A DNA stretch of 64,000 bases from Arachnopeziza araneosa (GCA_003988855.1 QYAI01000081.1:62001-126000), one strand, 5' to 3'; positions 45,397 through 58,437 are shown, counted from the stretch's first letter. The notes: generated by a model not told the origin, from the sequence alone. Translations and numbers: made by a program.

Positions 45397-46904
45397 ATGT
45401 CAATTCCCTGGCAAAGTAGATGCCGATATTTCCCTTATGAGAAATGTTGTTTGCGATCCGACACAGGCGGGAGGCTGTACACCTCCCAGTCACATGATAT
45501 CAGGAGACACAACAGCTTCGAGGCTTATTCGACGCTCTATGTTCATGCTGGAGGCACTGGTTTTGTGGAGGTTGAGTGAGTACGAATCTCTGGCTGAAAT
45601 GATGAAAGAAGACGCGCGGGTCACGAAAAGATCACCTGATACCGACCTCTTGCTTCTCGTCCCAATGGAAGTTTCTTGTGCATCGCTAATGACCTCGTAG
45701 TCTTTTCAACGCCCATCTTCTCTCAAATCCATCCACGCCGCTCATAATATATCTCCCACCAACAGGAAAGCACCCTTACAAACAAAATCCACCAATACCT
45801 TCCTACCTCCTGACGTCCCAATCCACGCTTGCTCGCATTAACTATCGCTGGAACATAGCACCGCCTTCGTCATCTTACGTAGACGATATTCCCTCTCCTC
45901 CCAAAAGCCATCCTTTCCCTCTCTCCATTCACGATACCTCGCTCGCCTACAGTCACCTAGTCTCCCGCTTTAGCACGGCTCCGCCTACTCCACCTCCTTC
46001 CAAAGGTCGAAAACTCCACATTTCTCCATCTCCACCACCCAGCCCCAAACACTTTCCCCGCCCTATTCTCATTTACGGTTCCTTCCTCGGTGGCTCTCTT
46101 GCTACATCCCTTGCTCTTACTGAATCATTCTCGTCCAAACAACATCCCGTCCGTATCTGCGGACTGATATCCAAATCGGGAGTGTATGACTGGAGTGAAG
46201 CTGGCACTCAATCTCTCATCTCCCACCCAGTCAAGTATGAACCAGAAAATGGTATCGGAGGGAGTTGGGATATCGACACCTTAGTCAACCTCCGAGAGTC
46301 ACTCTTCGCTAACCCAGGAAGTTGTTTCGATCCCTTCGCCTCCCCTATCCTCTTTTTCCGCACAGCTGGCGTCCCCGTTCCGAAATCATGGTCTGATCTC
46401 TCCTATACCACCTCCGCAGAAAATGAAAAACGGTATCTCACCGTGCTGCCTGGCGCTGAATCTGATCGCTCTACTCTCTCTTCCGAGGTTAGCATTTGGG
46501 ACGACTATGATGATTCCAATCCCAACTTCCTCAACACGGATAAAGCCAGGGCCGAAAGGAAAGGAGTAAACCTCGATCCTGTAACCAGACATTCGCACCT
46601 GAAATTTCCCACCAAGGACTCAGGACTCCAGATACCACCCTCGCTATTTCTCTTCAATAGTTCTGGGAAGGGAAAAGGAAAGAAGGGGGGTGAGGAAGGC
46701 ACACAGGCGGAAGATATGTGTATGTTAATGAGGAGAAGCATCGTCCAGCATGAGATGAAAGATCGTGTGCTCTGGGATGACGAACTAGATGCTAAAGAGG
46801 TGGCACGGGAGAGGGTGAGAACGTGTCCACTTCCTGTTCTTGGTTCTGAGGAGGTCAGCGAGGAAGAGGTTGTAAGCGAGTGGATTGAAGAGGCTTTGAG
46901 GTGA
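45397..46904 (+). CDS. alpha/beta-hydrolase fold protein with altered nucleophile
   Basis: Exons 45397..45575 and 45701..46904 give 460 residues. The 125-nt intron (donor GTGAGT, branch GCTAATGAC, acceptor CTCGTAG) joins YVHAGGTGFVEVD to LFNAHLLSNPSTPLIIYLPPTG, giving a continuous first half of a hydrolase fold; STLARINYRW follows. The nucleophile elbow reads IYGSFLGGSLATSLAL: the usual G-x-S-x-G has Phe in place of Ser, with a Ser one position earlier. The protein may be a pseudo-enzyme or use the shifted Ser. The second half has an acidic, Lys/Gly-rich insertion. The second exon has no ATG before 46182, so the upstream exon is needed. The ATG at 45355 is an alternative start, and further 5' exons cannot be excluded. 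Role unknown. Confidence 0.75.
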
Positions 46905-47763
46905 AGCAAGTATTGTATTTGTATTGTACAGGATGACTTTAGAAGCAAAATGGACCGTGTATATAAGGTAGGTTCTGATATCAAAGATACTCATTATTCA
47001 ACTCGCGATAATTGGTTGCCACTATGGCAATCCAGTCCTACACCCCTTAAAATAGAAATGAAAAGACATGAAACAAAACATAAATCCTTAAAGCTATGTA
47101 TGTAGTTAGAAGTATCCTACCCTGTCCATGTAACCGCCTCTCGGAATACATCGGCTTTAAAAATCGAAATTGAGGCTATGTGGAAAGCTAAAACACCTCA
47201 ACAGAATCTCAAGGTCAGAAGTTGAAAATCATAGTCATATTGCAAAATCGAGGACGAAGCTCAATGACCAGTCATAGGTACAAAACCTAAAGAGCAAACA
47301 CTATCCATTTACCAAGCTCATCCGTAACTCCTCTCAATTGCTTCTCAAGAACTGAATCCCAAGGTCGAAGAAGAGTAGGTCCAGCAAGCACAAGCAACTA
47401 TCGCAAATTCTGCAAGAAAAAAGGATACCTCAAAAAGAAGACACATCCACCAGCTCATTCTCTAATCCTCCACCCAATTGCTTCCCAATAAGCTGATGTC
47501 AATGTGAAGACGAAATTGGTCCAGCAGCCACCAACACTCCGAGGAAAGAACACTTGTAGAAATGAAAACAGTACAAACCCAGCTAGGCAAGCTCGTTGTT
47601 TTTTCAAAGCTTCTCAATAATAAGCTTTGTAGTAAGCGAGCAGATATGAGAAACCACTCCAGTCAGGATCCGAAAAGAAAGATAGTCCTGAAAGGATCAT
47701 TAAGATACCAATCCAACTATATCTACCTAGAAGAGGGATCAGTCCACTTGATGATTTGGAGAC
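46905..47763. other. convergent intergenic region
   Basis: AT-rich 3' flanks of the hydrolase and 2EXR genes. A similar motif (CCAATTGCTTCYCAA) recurs near 47336 and 47473, but no element is defined. No gene seen. Confidence 0.5.
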
Positions 47764-49597
47764 CTAGGTAATTGGATTCAAGATATCCATCTTGATTGCA
47801 AGTCTTCCTTCCATTGGAATGATGCGAACGTCGGGGACATAATAATTAATCTTTTGAGTCTTAAGTGGAACTCCATCCACATCACAGATGACCTCGTTGT
47901 TCTCATCCATTACCGGAGAATAGGTGATCGGAGGTCCAAATCGGCGACGAAATTGCTGCTCGAGGTCACGATTAATAGTGACTCGGTCTTTTTCTGCCCT
48001 ATGGAGGTAGAATTGATGGCTAGGAATATCCGCGACATAGAGAGTAAGCTCAAGGCAGTAGCGGAAAGAATCAACGAATGTTTTGTAAAATTTAGCTTTG
48101 AGATCTTCGGTCCACTCGCGGTGAGGGACTGCAATTCGTCTGATTCGATTTCTATCCCTCGGGCGAATACCATGTGCCATGGTTGCGAGGTCTCCAATCT
48201 GTGGAGGATCAAGAAAAAGTCTGTCCTTTCCAAGGTTGAAACGAACATGAGGTTGGATAAAATTAGTTCCAAACATAAGTTTGTAACCATCCAAGAGAAG
48301 TGACCGTGATTCGTGGCAGACGAGCAAGAGTGGGTGGCATCGCTGGGGAGGAGTATGAAAGAGGAACTCCGTAATCCTACCTCCCTTGAAATTGGCAACT
48401 TGTTTAATTCGAACTTCGGATTTGTTCGCATCAGACTCATCGGCTAACTTCCAGATCTTAATTCGGATTTCGGCTGGGAATGTTGCAAATTGAGGAAATT
48501 GCTTGCCTCCAATCACAGGAAATCTCAGCCCAGCTAGATTGGATTTATCGACAGTCTTCAAGCCCGATCGCCAGCGGCCTTCGAGGAAGATATGTGTTCT
48601 GTCAATATAGGTATCCCATCCAAGTTTCTTCTCCTCTTCATCTGCCTTGACATTTCCGGAAGAGAGATTGCTAACGCTAGTTCGTTTGGTGGATACAACA
48701 CTGATATGACCAGACTGATCTGAATCTGACGAAGCATAGCCAGCTAGCGCTGCGTATTCTGGGTGGTTATGCTTAATCCACTCCTTGATAAGCTCAGAAT
48801 CGTTGCGGAAGTTCTTGGTCTGCATGGTCTACGTTAATAGTTTGATGAAAATTGGGAGATGAATGCCTTACTCGAACAATGCGGTCAAAAGCTCTCTCGT
48901 TGTCCATGTGATCCCAGTTTCCTGGTCCAATCTTCTTTTGCGTTCTAGCCCACGAGGTTTCTCTGTGTTTGTTTTCGCTACGTGTATTTGATTCCTTTTG
49001 CGTCTTAGCCCATGTGTTATCTCTCTTCTTATTTCTTTGAGGTGCGTTGGTCATATTAGAGGAGTTGATAATTGATTTGGTAGAAGAGGAGTTTTGGGGC
49101 TCGAACGACTTTGGCTTCTGGATCTGGTTATCAGAGGGACCAGAAGATGGATTCTGATTGTTTCCGAACCTTCCAGCAGGCAAAGTATTTGAGTGCTGGA
49201 CAGGTTGCTGCTTCTGGCGATGAACGAGACCGGCTGCCTTGTCATTTCTGTCGCTGAAAGCCTGGATAGATAGAGGATTTGTGCGCTGGAGAGATTTATT
49301 CTGCCGAAGATGAGGAAGGCCAGCGAATTCCTTTTGTCTGTTGCAGGAAGCCCCAGCAGGTAAATGACCTCGAGGTTGAAAAGACTCCGGCTTCTGGTTG
49401 TGAGAAAGACCAGCTGGTTCAATTCGGTCACTGGCAGAAGGTTGAATCCAAGCCCCTTGGCTGTAGACTGGATGATCATACGGAATGTATGTGTCCCACG
49501 AAGGCCTGGGGGGGGTTGCGACAGACTGGGAATTGCTTTGCTGCTCCTGCTGACTTTGGCAGCCAAGAGCCTTCTTTTGCTGTTGCGGGGGGCCCAT
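47764..49597 (-). CDS. 2EXR-domain protein with Gln/Asn-rich N-terminus
   Basis: Exons 49597..48872 and 48828..47764 give 596 residues. The first 240 residues are Gln/Asn/Ser-rich and disordered, with two related segments (NTWAKTQKESNTR and TSWARTQKKIGPG). The 43-nt intron joins AFDRIVR to TMQTKNFRNDSELIKEWI. A 2EXR domain follows (FPQFATFPAEIRIKIWKLA, then PLLLVCHESRSLLLDGYKL). These domains are very common in plant-associated ascomycetes; their biochemical role is not established. The tail (ITYSPVMDENNEV, PDVRIIPMEGRLAI) is not assigned. The intron is slightly shorter than the local norm but has a clear donor (GTAAGG) and branch (ACTATTAAC). Confidence 0.85.
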
Positions 49598-50336
49598 TGC
49601 TACCAGAAACTTCTCTTAGGGCCAGCGAGGAACGTGTAGGATTCTACAAATAGCGTAAGTGGAAGTGGAGCAAGGAAGCATATACTGACCTTGAGGTTAT
49701 GAGTCGCGAAAAGCGAAGCTTCAGAAACGGCGGTTGAAAACCATCAACTGGTGATGAACGAAGCTTATCCTACGAGTTCCACTGTATGTACCCAAGATAA
49801 TTCAAATATCAAAGATCATACAGTGATGTAGAAAGGTTGACGTTGTGGTATTGAAAGTTGATATTTGAGTAGGTTGGTTTGTGGAGGAAGGAATCATGAG
49901 CCAAGGTGCCTGATAATATTCGAGCACAGACCGCAGCTGAAATAATAAAAGGCTCTTACTGTTGTCGAAGTATTGTTCCTGTTGCGAACGGCGGGGCACT
50001 AGCCAGAAGACAATAGGAACCACAAAAGGTAGGATAGCTCTTCTTGATATTATCCTTAAGCGAGCCCTTAATAGGGGGCGAAACGAGCTTGCTTTGTGAA
50101 TCAAATTAGACTAGACGATTTTAGAAGGCGGAACGACTCGGAAACTTAAGGCATGGCCTTCAAATGTCACGTATGCAGTATAGATATCAGAGTGCCACGC
50201 AGATTTTGAAATCGCCAAAGCAAAGGAATAATACCGCTGAAGGACAAATTCTGATACAATCTAAGAATATCATGTATGGCTAGCAAGAACAGTTCTATGA
50301 TATGATAGTCTACTACCCATTATAGTACATTTGCCT
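49598..50336. other. intergenic region
   Basis: Promoter of the 2EXR gene and 3' flank of CCT5. Short frames only. Confidence 0.5.
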
Positions 50337-52122
50337 TTAGAATTCGTTCTCATCCCCGCCAGCAATAATAACGTTATTGATCTTTAAGACCATGCGACAG
50401 AGCTGAGTTGCTAACATTAACTGCTGTCGCTTGCCTATCAAAGGATCAATGACAAATGCATCTCTCATGTCGTTACTGCCCGTCTGCATGCAATCGACAC
50501 CTAACCTTGAGTTCTTCTCTGTGACCTGTCGACTCTTGATGCTTGCAAGAGTCTCGATTGGTGACAGACCAGAATTCTCAGCTAAAGCCATAGGAATAGC
50601 GTCAAGTGCATCTGCAAACGCACGCATAGCATATTGCTCTAGGCCAGGAGATTTCACTGCAGCATCTTCAACGGCAAGAGAGCAGGCTATTTCCGCGGCA
50701 CCACCTCCGTAAACGACCCGGTTATCTCGAACCAGATTACGTACCACGCAAAGCGCATCATGAAGAGAGCGCTTAGCTTCATCAATGATCTACATTCTAT
50801 TAGCTTTATCTTGAACAAGTCTACTCGACTTCTTACCATCTTGTTGCTGCCCCTAACAAAGACTGTCACGGCTCGGGTGTTGGCACATTTTTCAATGATC
50901 AACATCTTTTCTCTTGTCGTGCCAAAGCTCATTTCTCTCACGATTCCAGCCTTCCCTAGCTTTGCTGATGAAAGATCCTCGAATCTTGGGACTATTCTAC
51001 CATTCGTTGCAATGGCGATCAATTCGATTTCTGGACCACCAACCCATCTCACAGCAGGTAGCTTGTTCTGTAATAACAAGTGATTTGCTTCATCATCAAA
51101 GCCCCACTGACAAATAACAAGATTCGCACCAGTATCCTTGATCTGTTGAATCATCTCCGCAAATTTGTCCTTCTCATAGTTTTGCAACTTCTTAAACTCC
51201 TCAACCGTTGTAATATCCAGCTTGTGTTTGGTCTTCGGTTTGGGGGGCTCGAATGCACAGGTGAGAATGGCAATCTTGGCGTCATGGACTTCAGAAGGCA
51301 TCTGAGGATGGGAGAAGTCCTTGTCCACAATAACGCCTTGTACCAGCAACGAATCTTCGAGAGAGCCACCAACTTTGCCGTCAACTTTGATCAGATCAAA
51401 GTCGACATCTTTACGTTCTAGATCAGCCACAGACATGATTGCATCTACAGCAATGTTCGCAAACTGATCGTGAGCTTTAGAGACGATTTTGCTGCCCAGA
51501 CTTGTCCTCGCCACTTTAACCAAATTCTGTCGATGTGTTTTCGTAAACTTAATGGTGTCCGCAATTTTATCCAACTCTGCAACAGCAATATCACAAGCCT
51601 GATCATAACCATCCGCGATTCGAATAGGATGGATTCCCTTGTCGATGAGCTCGGCAGCCTGTTCTAATAAAGCTCCAGCAAGCACTACCACACCAGTTGT
51701 TCCATCACCAATCTCGTCATCCTGTGATTTCGAGAGCTCTACCAATAGCTTTGCAACATGATTTGATATCTCCATCTGACCCAAGATCGTTGCTCCATCG
51801 TTTGTGACCGTGATGTCTCCGTCTGGCGAAATGAGAATTTTGTCGAGGCCTCGAGGACCAAGGGAAGTTTTGACAATATTCGCAACCGTTCTAGCGGCGA
51901 GGATATGGGATTTAACTGCATCAGTTCCGTGCTGTCTCTTCTTCTTTCCCTGGCTGCCACAAAGTCAGGAACCTTCCAAATTCTGAAGAGAGAATACTTC
52001 TTACTCTCGAACGACAATAAATGGTCTGCCTTGCTCGTCTTTCACAACTTGAGCTGTAATGAAGCTTGTTATTATTTTCTGCATTATAACGAACCTTCGG
52101 GATGCATCATACCTTGGGACAT
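50337..52122 (-). CDS. CCT5: cytosolic chaperonin TCP-1 epsilon subunit
   Basis: Exons 52122..52113, 52053..52005, 51953..50837 and 50789..50337 give 542 residues. The first exon is only 10 nt (MSQ plus one base) and the second 49 nt, giving MSQAQVVKDEQGRPFIVVRDQGKKKRQHGTDAV in two joins. Group II chaperonin motifs are clear: TSLGPRGLDKILISPDGD, TNDGATIL, DDEIGDGTTGVVVLAG and VVYGGGAAEI near the end, closing with NNVIIAGGDENEF. The subunit is part of the eight-membered CCT/TRiC ring that folds actin and tubulin using ATP. The third intron falls after SNKM and leads into IIDEAKRSLHDAL. Complete and expected to be essential. Confidence 0.97.
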
Positions 52123-53635
52123 ATCAATATCTAGTAGAGATCGAGTTAGCTTGAGCTCTTAAGCAGGTAGATAATTCCACTGTGTGATAAATCATACTCA
52201 TGGCCATTTTGTCTGATTTTTGCGGTCTTAAAAGACTGCAAAGTAGTAAACAAACTCCTTGACTGGTTGCAAATAGTCTTAGAATTACCACAGCTATGTA
52301 AAAAGGCTTCCTCTTCGCGGAACGCGTTCTAAGATTAAGTCGCGTTTAAAAAGCTCTTTCTTTGGTTCGTAAGGCATCAACAGGCAACAAATTTCAGGGT
52401 AGATCTAAATCACGTGCGGCAGATTTCCCATGTTCAAATTCTCGATTTTGATGGAAGTTTTCGCTGAAGAGAGCCGATGTAGGTAATGATGTTCAAGATC
52501 CTGGCTTTCTCATTTTGTGACCTAGCAGAAACGGGGACTGAACATTACCTTTCACATAACTGAGAGAAATTTTCCTTCCTATACTTTTTTTTATTACATA
52601 CACCCGCTGTCAGCTTCATGGTTATTAAAAGTCCTATAGTTATGTTCTGCTTTGCTGTGCATTTCTTAGATGCGTCTTTTACTGCTTTTACAATGCTCAT
52701 GCTCTCTCAAGCATGGCGAAGCGAAAAGGCTTCTGCAATTTATCAGTCGTGTAGTACTAACTCTAACCTCAAGTGCGATCTTTTGAAATATTCCTCTCTT
52801 TGCTCTTTATTCAAGAAGTCCATGAGGTCAATATCTTGCAGAGTTATCACCATCACTTGTGCTAGATTCTTCCTGTATTCGTGCCTATCTTAAGATGGAG
52901 AAGGGCTTTGAGGCTCTGATACCGAGTGGCAGTGGTACTTTGCAGAATGACATATCAAAACGAATGAAGGCCCGAGTTCTGTTTCGTTTCCCTAGTCCAT
53001 TACCATCGCCAATAAGTACGATCAGAGATTCGTGGATTACATCAAGCGCAAAGTGGTATAATGTTTGTGTAACTCAGGCAGTGGTATCAAGTTTCCAATA
53101 TCCGGATCAGGCTGTTAGAAGGGTATAGTAATAATGGGCAAAAAATCTTCGAGATTTCTTCTTACATTTTTGACTACTTTTGAAGGTGCGCACTATGAAA
53201 AATGAGACCTTTGAAGTCTCTGGGTTTTTTCTTGACAAATTTCTACGATCTCATGGACTGCAAGATTTCTAGGACTTCTCTTTTGTATTGCATTTGAAGA
53301 AGCCTGGGACTTGAAACGCCCCACCAACTAGTTTTTCCGGATGGGATCTGGGGTAAAATTCCAACGTGCGTACTTAACAGACAGGTTTAATATAAATGTT
53401 ACTGCCGAACTATTACGCCAAATACCGGCTCACAAGAAGCTTCAATGCGCGGGCAATTTGTACCAAGTCATCAGACCTTTTCATTTAGCTACGGAGGTTA
53501 ATTATTCCTTCCAGAAGAGATACATTGCGTCGTTTAAACGTTATCTCAAGCTCTCACAGTGCAAAAGCTTGCCATGAAGTACTCGTAAAAAAAAAGCAGC
53601 TTAGCAAAAGCTTCTTTTGATTTGTATTCAATTTG
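52123..53635. other. 1.5-kb AT-rich intergenic region
   Basis: Promoter of CCT5 on the left and of the rhamnogalacturonase on the right. Between 52700 and 53450 both strands have 50-90-codon open stretches without domains. On the minus strand they succeed each other in different frames, which may be a decayed gene or chance. Confidence 0.5.
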
Positions 53636-55303
53636 ATGATGAATTTTCCTAATATCTCTATTCTGGCAGCTTTTCTGCTCTCCACTCTCGTTTCTGCACA
53701 GCTTTCAGGAAATGTCGGCCCAACATCTTCAACGGCGCAAAAGCGAACAAAAGTTTGCAATGTCATGGACTATGGAGCTGTGGCAAGCAAAACGTCAGAT
53801 ATCGGGCTTGCAATAAATTCCGCATTCGCTGCTTGCAAGAATGGAGGCACAGGTATGCTCAAATAGTAAGAGACAGCTGCACTTGAACGTATTGATTGGT
53901 CTTAGTATATGTCCCTCCTGGAGACTACGGAATGAGTACTTGGGTCACCTTGAGTGGTGGAAAGAGCTGGGCTTTCCAGTAAGTCGGCTTCCACTGGTAT
54001 GAAGATGGAAACTAATTTCTTGAAAGACTTGATGGTATCATATATCGAGTAGGGTAGGTCAGTATCTTCTGATCCAAACAATTACTCTAACCCATTCGTT
54101 AGAACGCAGGGTGGGAACATGATCGTTATTGAGAATGCGAACGATTTTGAATTCTATAGCAGCACCTCTGCGGGAGCTATTCAAGCTTATGGCTACGTTT
54201 TCCATGCTCGTACTTACACCCACTTCTTTCTTTGAAGCCTACTAAAATAATACCCAGAAAAACAATATGGAGCTAGGATCATGAGATTCGTGAAATGTTC
54301 CAATTTCTCTCTTCATGATGTCGCTCTCGTGGATGGTAAGATATTCCTGCGGGACAAAGATTAAATATTGATCAAGTCATAGCGCCACAATTTCATCTGT
54401 TCCTTGATACCTGTACCAATGGAGAGGTCTACAACGTGATAATTCGAGGAGGTAATGAAGGAGGATTAGATGGGATCGATGTCACAGGCTCCAACATTTG
54501 GGTTCATGACGTTGAGGTGACAAATAAAGATGAATGTGTAACCGTCAAGGTAAGACAGTTCCCTCATCACAATCCTTGGGATTAACAACGCGAAGAGTCC
54601 ATCTCACAATATGCTTGTTGAGAATATCTACTGCAACTGGTCTGGCGGCTGCGCGATGGGTTCTCTTGGGACAGGAACAGACATATCCAATATCCTCTAT
54701 CACAACATCTATACCTGGCAGTCGAATCAAATGTATATGATCAAATCGAATGGAGGCTCAGGCACAGTCACGAATTGCACCTTCGAAAATTTTATCGGTC
54801 ATTCCAATGCTTACTCTCTTGACCTAAATAGCTATTGGTCTTCGGAGAAAGTAAATGACGGTTCAGGAGTACAATACAGTAACCTAAAGTTCCAAAACTG
54901 GACAGGAACTTGCGCAAACGGGGCGAGTAGAGCACCCATCAATGTCGTTTGCCCAAGCAGCGTACCGTGCACAGGTATCACGATTGATGATTTTTCAATG
55001 TGGACAGATGCGGGGAGTGAGGTGCTTTATAAATGCTCGAACGCATATGGTAGCGGTGGGTGCTTAGCTGCTGGAAGTGGGAGCGGCGCTTTGAAGACAA
55101 TGACAGTAGCAGCGGCTCCAACAGGTTACTTAGCACCGAAGATGGCGGCAGATTTACAGCAGGGTTTTGCCTTGACTGCGAGTATTCCGATCCCTCCTGT
55201 TCCAACAAGTTTCTTTCCGGGTGCAACACCTGCGTCTAAATTACTTGGAGCAAGAGGGACGAACTCTTCGGTAGTTCCTACAAAGACGGTGGCTAGGAGA
55301 TGA
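53636..55303 (+). CDS. secreted GH28 rhamnogalacturonase
   Basis: Exons 53636..53852, 53906..53978, 54027..54053, 54103..54209, 54258..54335, 54383..54549 and 54596..55303 give 458 residues. A signal peptide (FPNISILAAFLLSTLVSAQ) precedes AQLSGNVGPTSS and the parallel beta-helix (CNVMDYGA, VYVPPGDYGMSTWV). The active-site region is of rhamnogalacturonan-hydrolase type, not polygalacturonase: GGLDGIDV, NKDECVTVKSPS, GGCAMGSLG and MYMIKSNGG replace NTD, DD, GHG and RIK. It cleaves the rhamnose-galacturonate backbone of pectin RG-I outside the cell. Six introns of 46-54 nt, with one 27-nt exon (encoding most of LDGIIYRVG), are all confirmed by phase and motif continuity. The C-terminus IPTSFFPGATPASKL is like RhgA-type enzymes. 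Confidence 0.95.
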
Positions 55304-55970
55304 AACTGTGGGATACATTACGACTCAGAAACCTAATCCACTATGGGCAAAGTGAAAATGAGATGATGCTTAAAACTTAACTGATGTACGAGGGTAGGAG
55401 GAGCAGCCAATAAAATAAGAATCTCGTTGACTTCCAGCTGACTCTCGATATGTATATTTCGGAAGAACAACTGAAGCAAAAACCGTGTGTTCGAAAGACC
55501 ATAAAGCAGTGCAAACAGCAAGCAATGAATAAGTAGATGAATCAATGAATCAGTAAGAAAAGAATATCAGTCAATAAAATCCGTATGATCAATGCTCCAT
55601 TCGCAATCTGTATTCCGTATCCCATGAATCATTCCTTGTGTCCTCCCTTGCTGTGTAGATGCATAGTAGGACCTCCTTTATAGAGAGTCCTCAACACGTG
55701 CTTCCACTAGCGAAATAGCCGAAAAATACCATGCACCCTAGAACCCCAATACACTGACTAAGACCCATCGTCAATATTATGTTTATACTTTACAAATACT
55801 TGTTCATCATTGTGGTCTTGCCGCCCACAGCAGTCTAGTTATATCTGGTGGTTTCTTAAATGTGTCCAGTCTGCGAACTCCTGGGTTATGCTCGTTGTGT
55901 GCTTTGAAGGTGATTTCATTTACAACCTACAACCATCAGCCAAGTGAAGAGAGAAACTTCCCAATAGAAG
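55304..55970. other. convergent intergenic region
   Basis: 3' flanks of the rhamnogalacturonase and FAD-monooxygenase genes; nothing else seen. Confidence 0.5.
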
Positions 55971-57539
55971 TTACCGTGATCTGTATGGTGAGCCGGTTGG
56001 GATATCGTCTCGTTCCTTTATCTTTTCCATCCCTTCTTTCCATAACGGATTCTTCTCCAGCCACTTTGGCAGGGGCAAGAAGCTGAGAAAGGGAGCTGTA
56101 TGGTACATGTCGGTTTGTATATCTATGAGATAGGTTAGCATTCCTCAGATCAACTTGAAATCACTCACTCGCAAGCATTTCCGCAGATAATGGTTTCTTA
56201 TAAAGGAACCTTAGGACATGTCCTAGAGTAGCTAAAGCATCGTTTCTCGTAACTATCGCAGAGAGTTGAATAAATCTTCTTGCTCGATCTTGTCGAAGAT
56301 CTTGGAATTTTTTAAGGGCCGTTTCGATGTCACTCTGATTTAGATCTTTGCCAGGTTTTTGCTTGAGCATTTCTAAGAAGCAATTTGTGAGGACTGCCGC
56401 GCTTTCAATGGCCTGATTGCCGCCTTGGCCGAGCTACTGCTCGTCAGAAAATTTACAATGAGAGGAGAGGGGATTGATTACATTAGGCGTCATCTTATGA
56501 ATGGCATCACCAATGCAGACAATACTTCCATAGGTCCAAATTTCATGATGGGCTTCCTCAAGTGGTAAATACGACATGGATCTAGTTTTGGATATCAAAC
56601 CTTTCAAGGTTAAATTCTCTCCAAAATGGAAGTTTCCAAAGTCCTCTACTATTTGATTCATATCGTTTTTGGTGAACCTCGGAATTTCATCGCCGATATA
56701 TTTTTTATCAAGTTTGGATATGAAGAACCACTGAGCGAGTCCATCCCGCCCGACGAAGAGAAGTGTGGAGTGATCAACGTCTGAGGAGACGACAGCGTCG
56801 CCGGGGTTCAAATCGTAATTTGTTTCAGATATTCCAAAGAAGCAGCTATATTCTGCAGTTATACCTATGGAAATTTTAGAAGTAGTTTGGGCATTCTTGC
56901 GTGACGTACTGGTCTTGTCATCGTCCAGCAAACCCTTCGGCCCTGTCTCTTCAGTAATTCTCTGCATTTCTCTCCTCGTTCGACTGTGGATCCCATCGGC
57001 TCCAACTACTACATCTCCACAGAATTCGCTCCCATCAGAGCAAATTACTCTCGTTCCAGTTTCTGACTGCTCGATCTTCATTACTTTCTTGCCAAGCCGT
57101 ATGCGTGACTTGTCTTCCATTTGATCATAGAGTGACTGTAGAAACAGCCGTCTCTCACAGATTCCACATGCATATCCCAATCTAACAAGTCGATATTAGA
57201 TCTGAGTTTATCTTGATATATTCCCCTGAAAACTGACCTCTCTTCAACAAGCACCGGCCACTCGTTCTCTGTAACCTTCCTCCCATCACTCCTAGTTATA
57301 GTTGCCTTCTGCATCTTCCCCATGAAAGAATCTCTCATGGATTCATATAGTCCCAATTGATCCAAGATCCTTGCTCCGTTGGGCATGATGACTATTGAAG
57401 CCCCTAATTGGGGAGAAATGGTGTCACGGGCCTCAAGGAGAGTGTAGTTGATCCCGGCCTTGTGGAAGCAATGAGCAAGTGTCAAACCAGCTACAGAGCC
57501 GCCTATTATTATAGCCTCAAAAGGCTTAAAAGTGGTCAT
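55971..57539 (-). CDS. FAD-dependent monooxygenase
   Basis: Exons 57539..57238, 57181..56482, 56433..56169 and 56122..55971 give 472 residues. Group A flavoprotein motifs are complete: FAD-binding GGSVAGLTLA with a following acidic residue (TLLEARD), the DG motif VVGADGIHSRTRR and the GD motif CIGDAIHKMTPN. The third exon supplies the expected GQGGNQAIESAA directly after the GD motif. The last exon (starting NIQTDMYHTAPFLSF and ending SPYRSR) is found by splicing a GTGAGT donor overlapping an apparent stop. The enzyme should hydroxylate or epoxidise a small organic substrate using NAD(P)H. It resembles salicylate-hydroxylase and PaxM-like fungal enzymes, but no biosynthetic partners are adjacent. 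Donor GTCAGT is used at the first intron. Confidence 0.9.
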
Positions 57540-58437
57540 TTTGACACAAATTTGTAAGATGAAGAGTTGGTAGAGCGAGATGAACAGAAGAAAATGAATT
57601 GTTGAGATGTCGACTTCGGCTCGCAAGAGGAATCTTATCTACCCAGGTAGCGTCTAAAATCTTACGTAGGATCCAACATTTTAGCAAAGATTTTAGCTTG
57701 AATGACAAGACAAAGCAATTTCTTCTAACGTTTGAATAGACTAGAACGTATATAAGAATAAGTAAATAATTATGTTAGGCCCTAGAGCTAAATGGAGGCT
57801 AGCTTTGACGACCCCAGTGCTCGTTGTTTCTATCGCTGGAGCAAATAATATAAAAGATATAATCACGAGCCCCATTTTTCTGACGCATGAAAAGATTGGC
57901 ATAGAGTCGAAAGAATCGGAAAAATAAGAAAGTGGGTAAAGAAGGAACTTGACTTTCGATTAGTTAGGTAGTGTAATCTCTTGAAGGCTATATCGCGTGG
58001 TTTTAAAGAGACGGCGATGGTGGAAAAAAGGTCTACGAAGAGTTGTGAGAAGATGAGGCATCCATCTTGAAGAATTCTTTCCATCTTTTCTTATCTGGCA
58101 AATTTCTGGTAAATAAATAAATATTATTCGGAAGGAAGCAGTGAGAGCGATATAGTGAGGTTCCAGGTTCATATATAGGTCACGTGCAACCGGCCCACTA
58201 TTTAGCTCCTGTCGCGTTACTGATATCCTTCACGCTCCGTTAAGTCTTTCTCACCTCAAGTGCCTCCAAATACGTAGAGTGCGGCTCAATTACTTCCAGA
58301 TCTTGAGGAAAACTTCGCGACATCAAATATTTCATGCTGGCATACTTAATCTTCACCGTGATTCAACGTTGCTGCAGGCGCATCCCTCGAACACAAGCTT
58401 CTTTGAACAAAGCTCAAGGTCATCTACATCATAGAAC
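57540..58437. other. divergent intergenic region
   Basis: Promoters of the FAD monooxygenase (minus) and the HP1 homologue (plus). AT-rich; short frames only. Confidence 0.5.
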
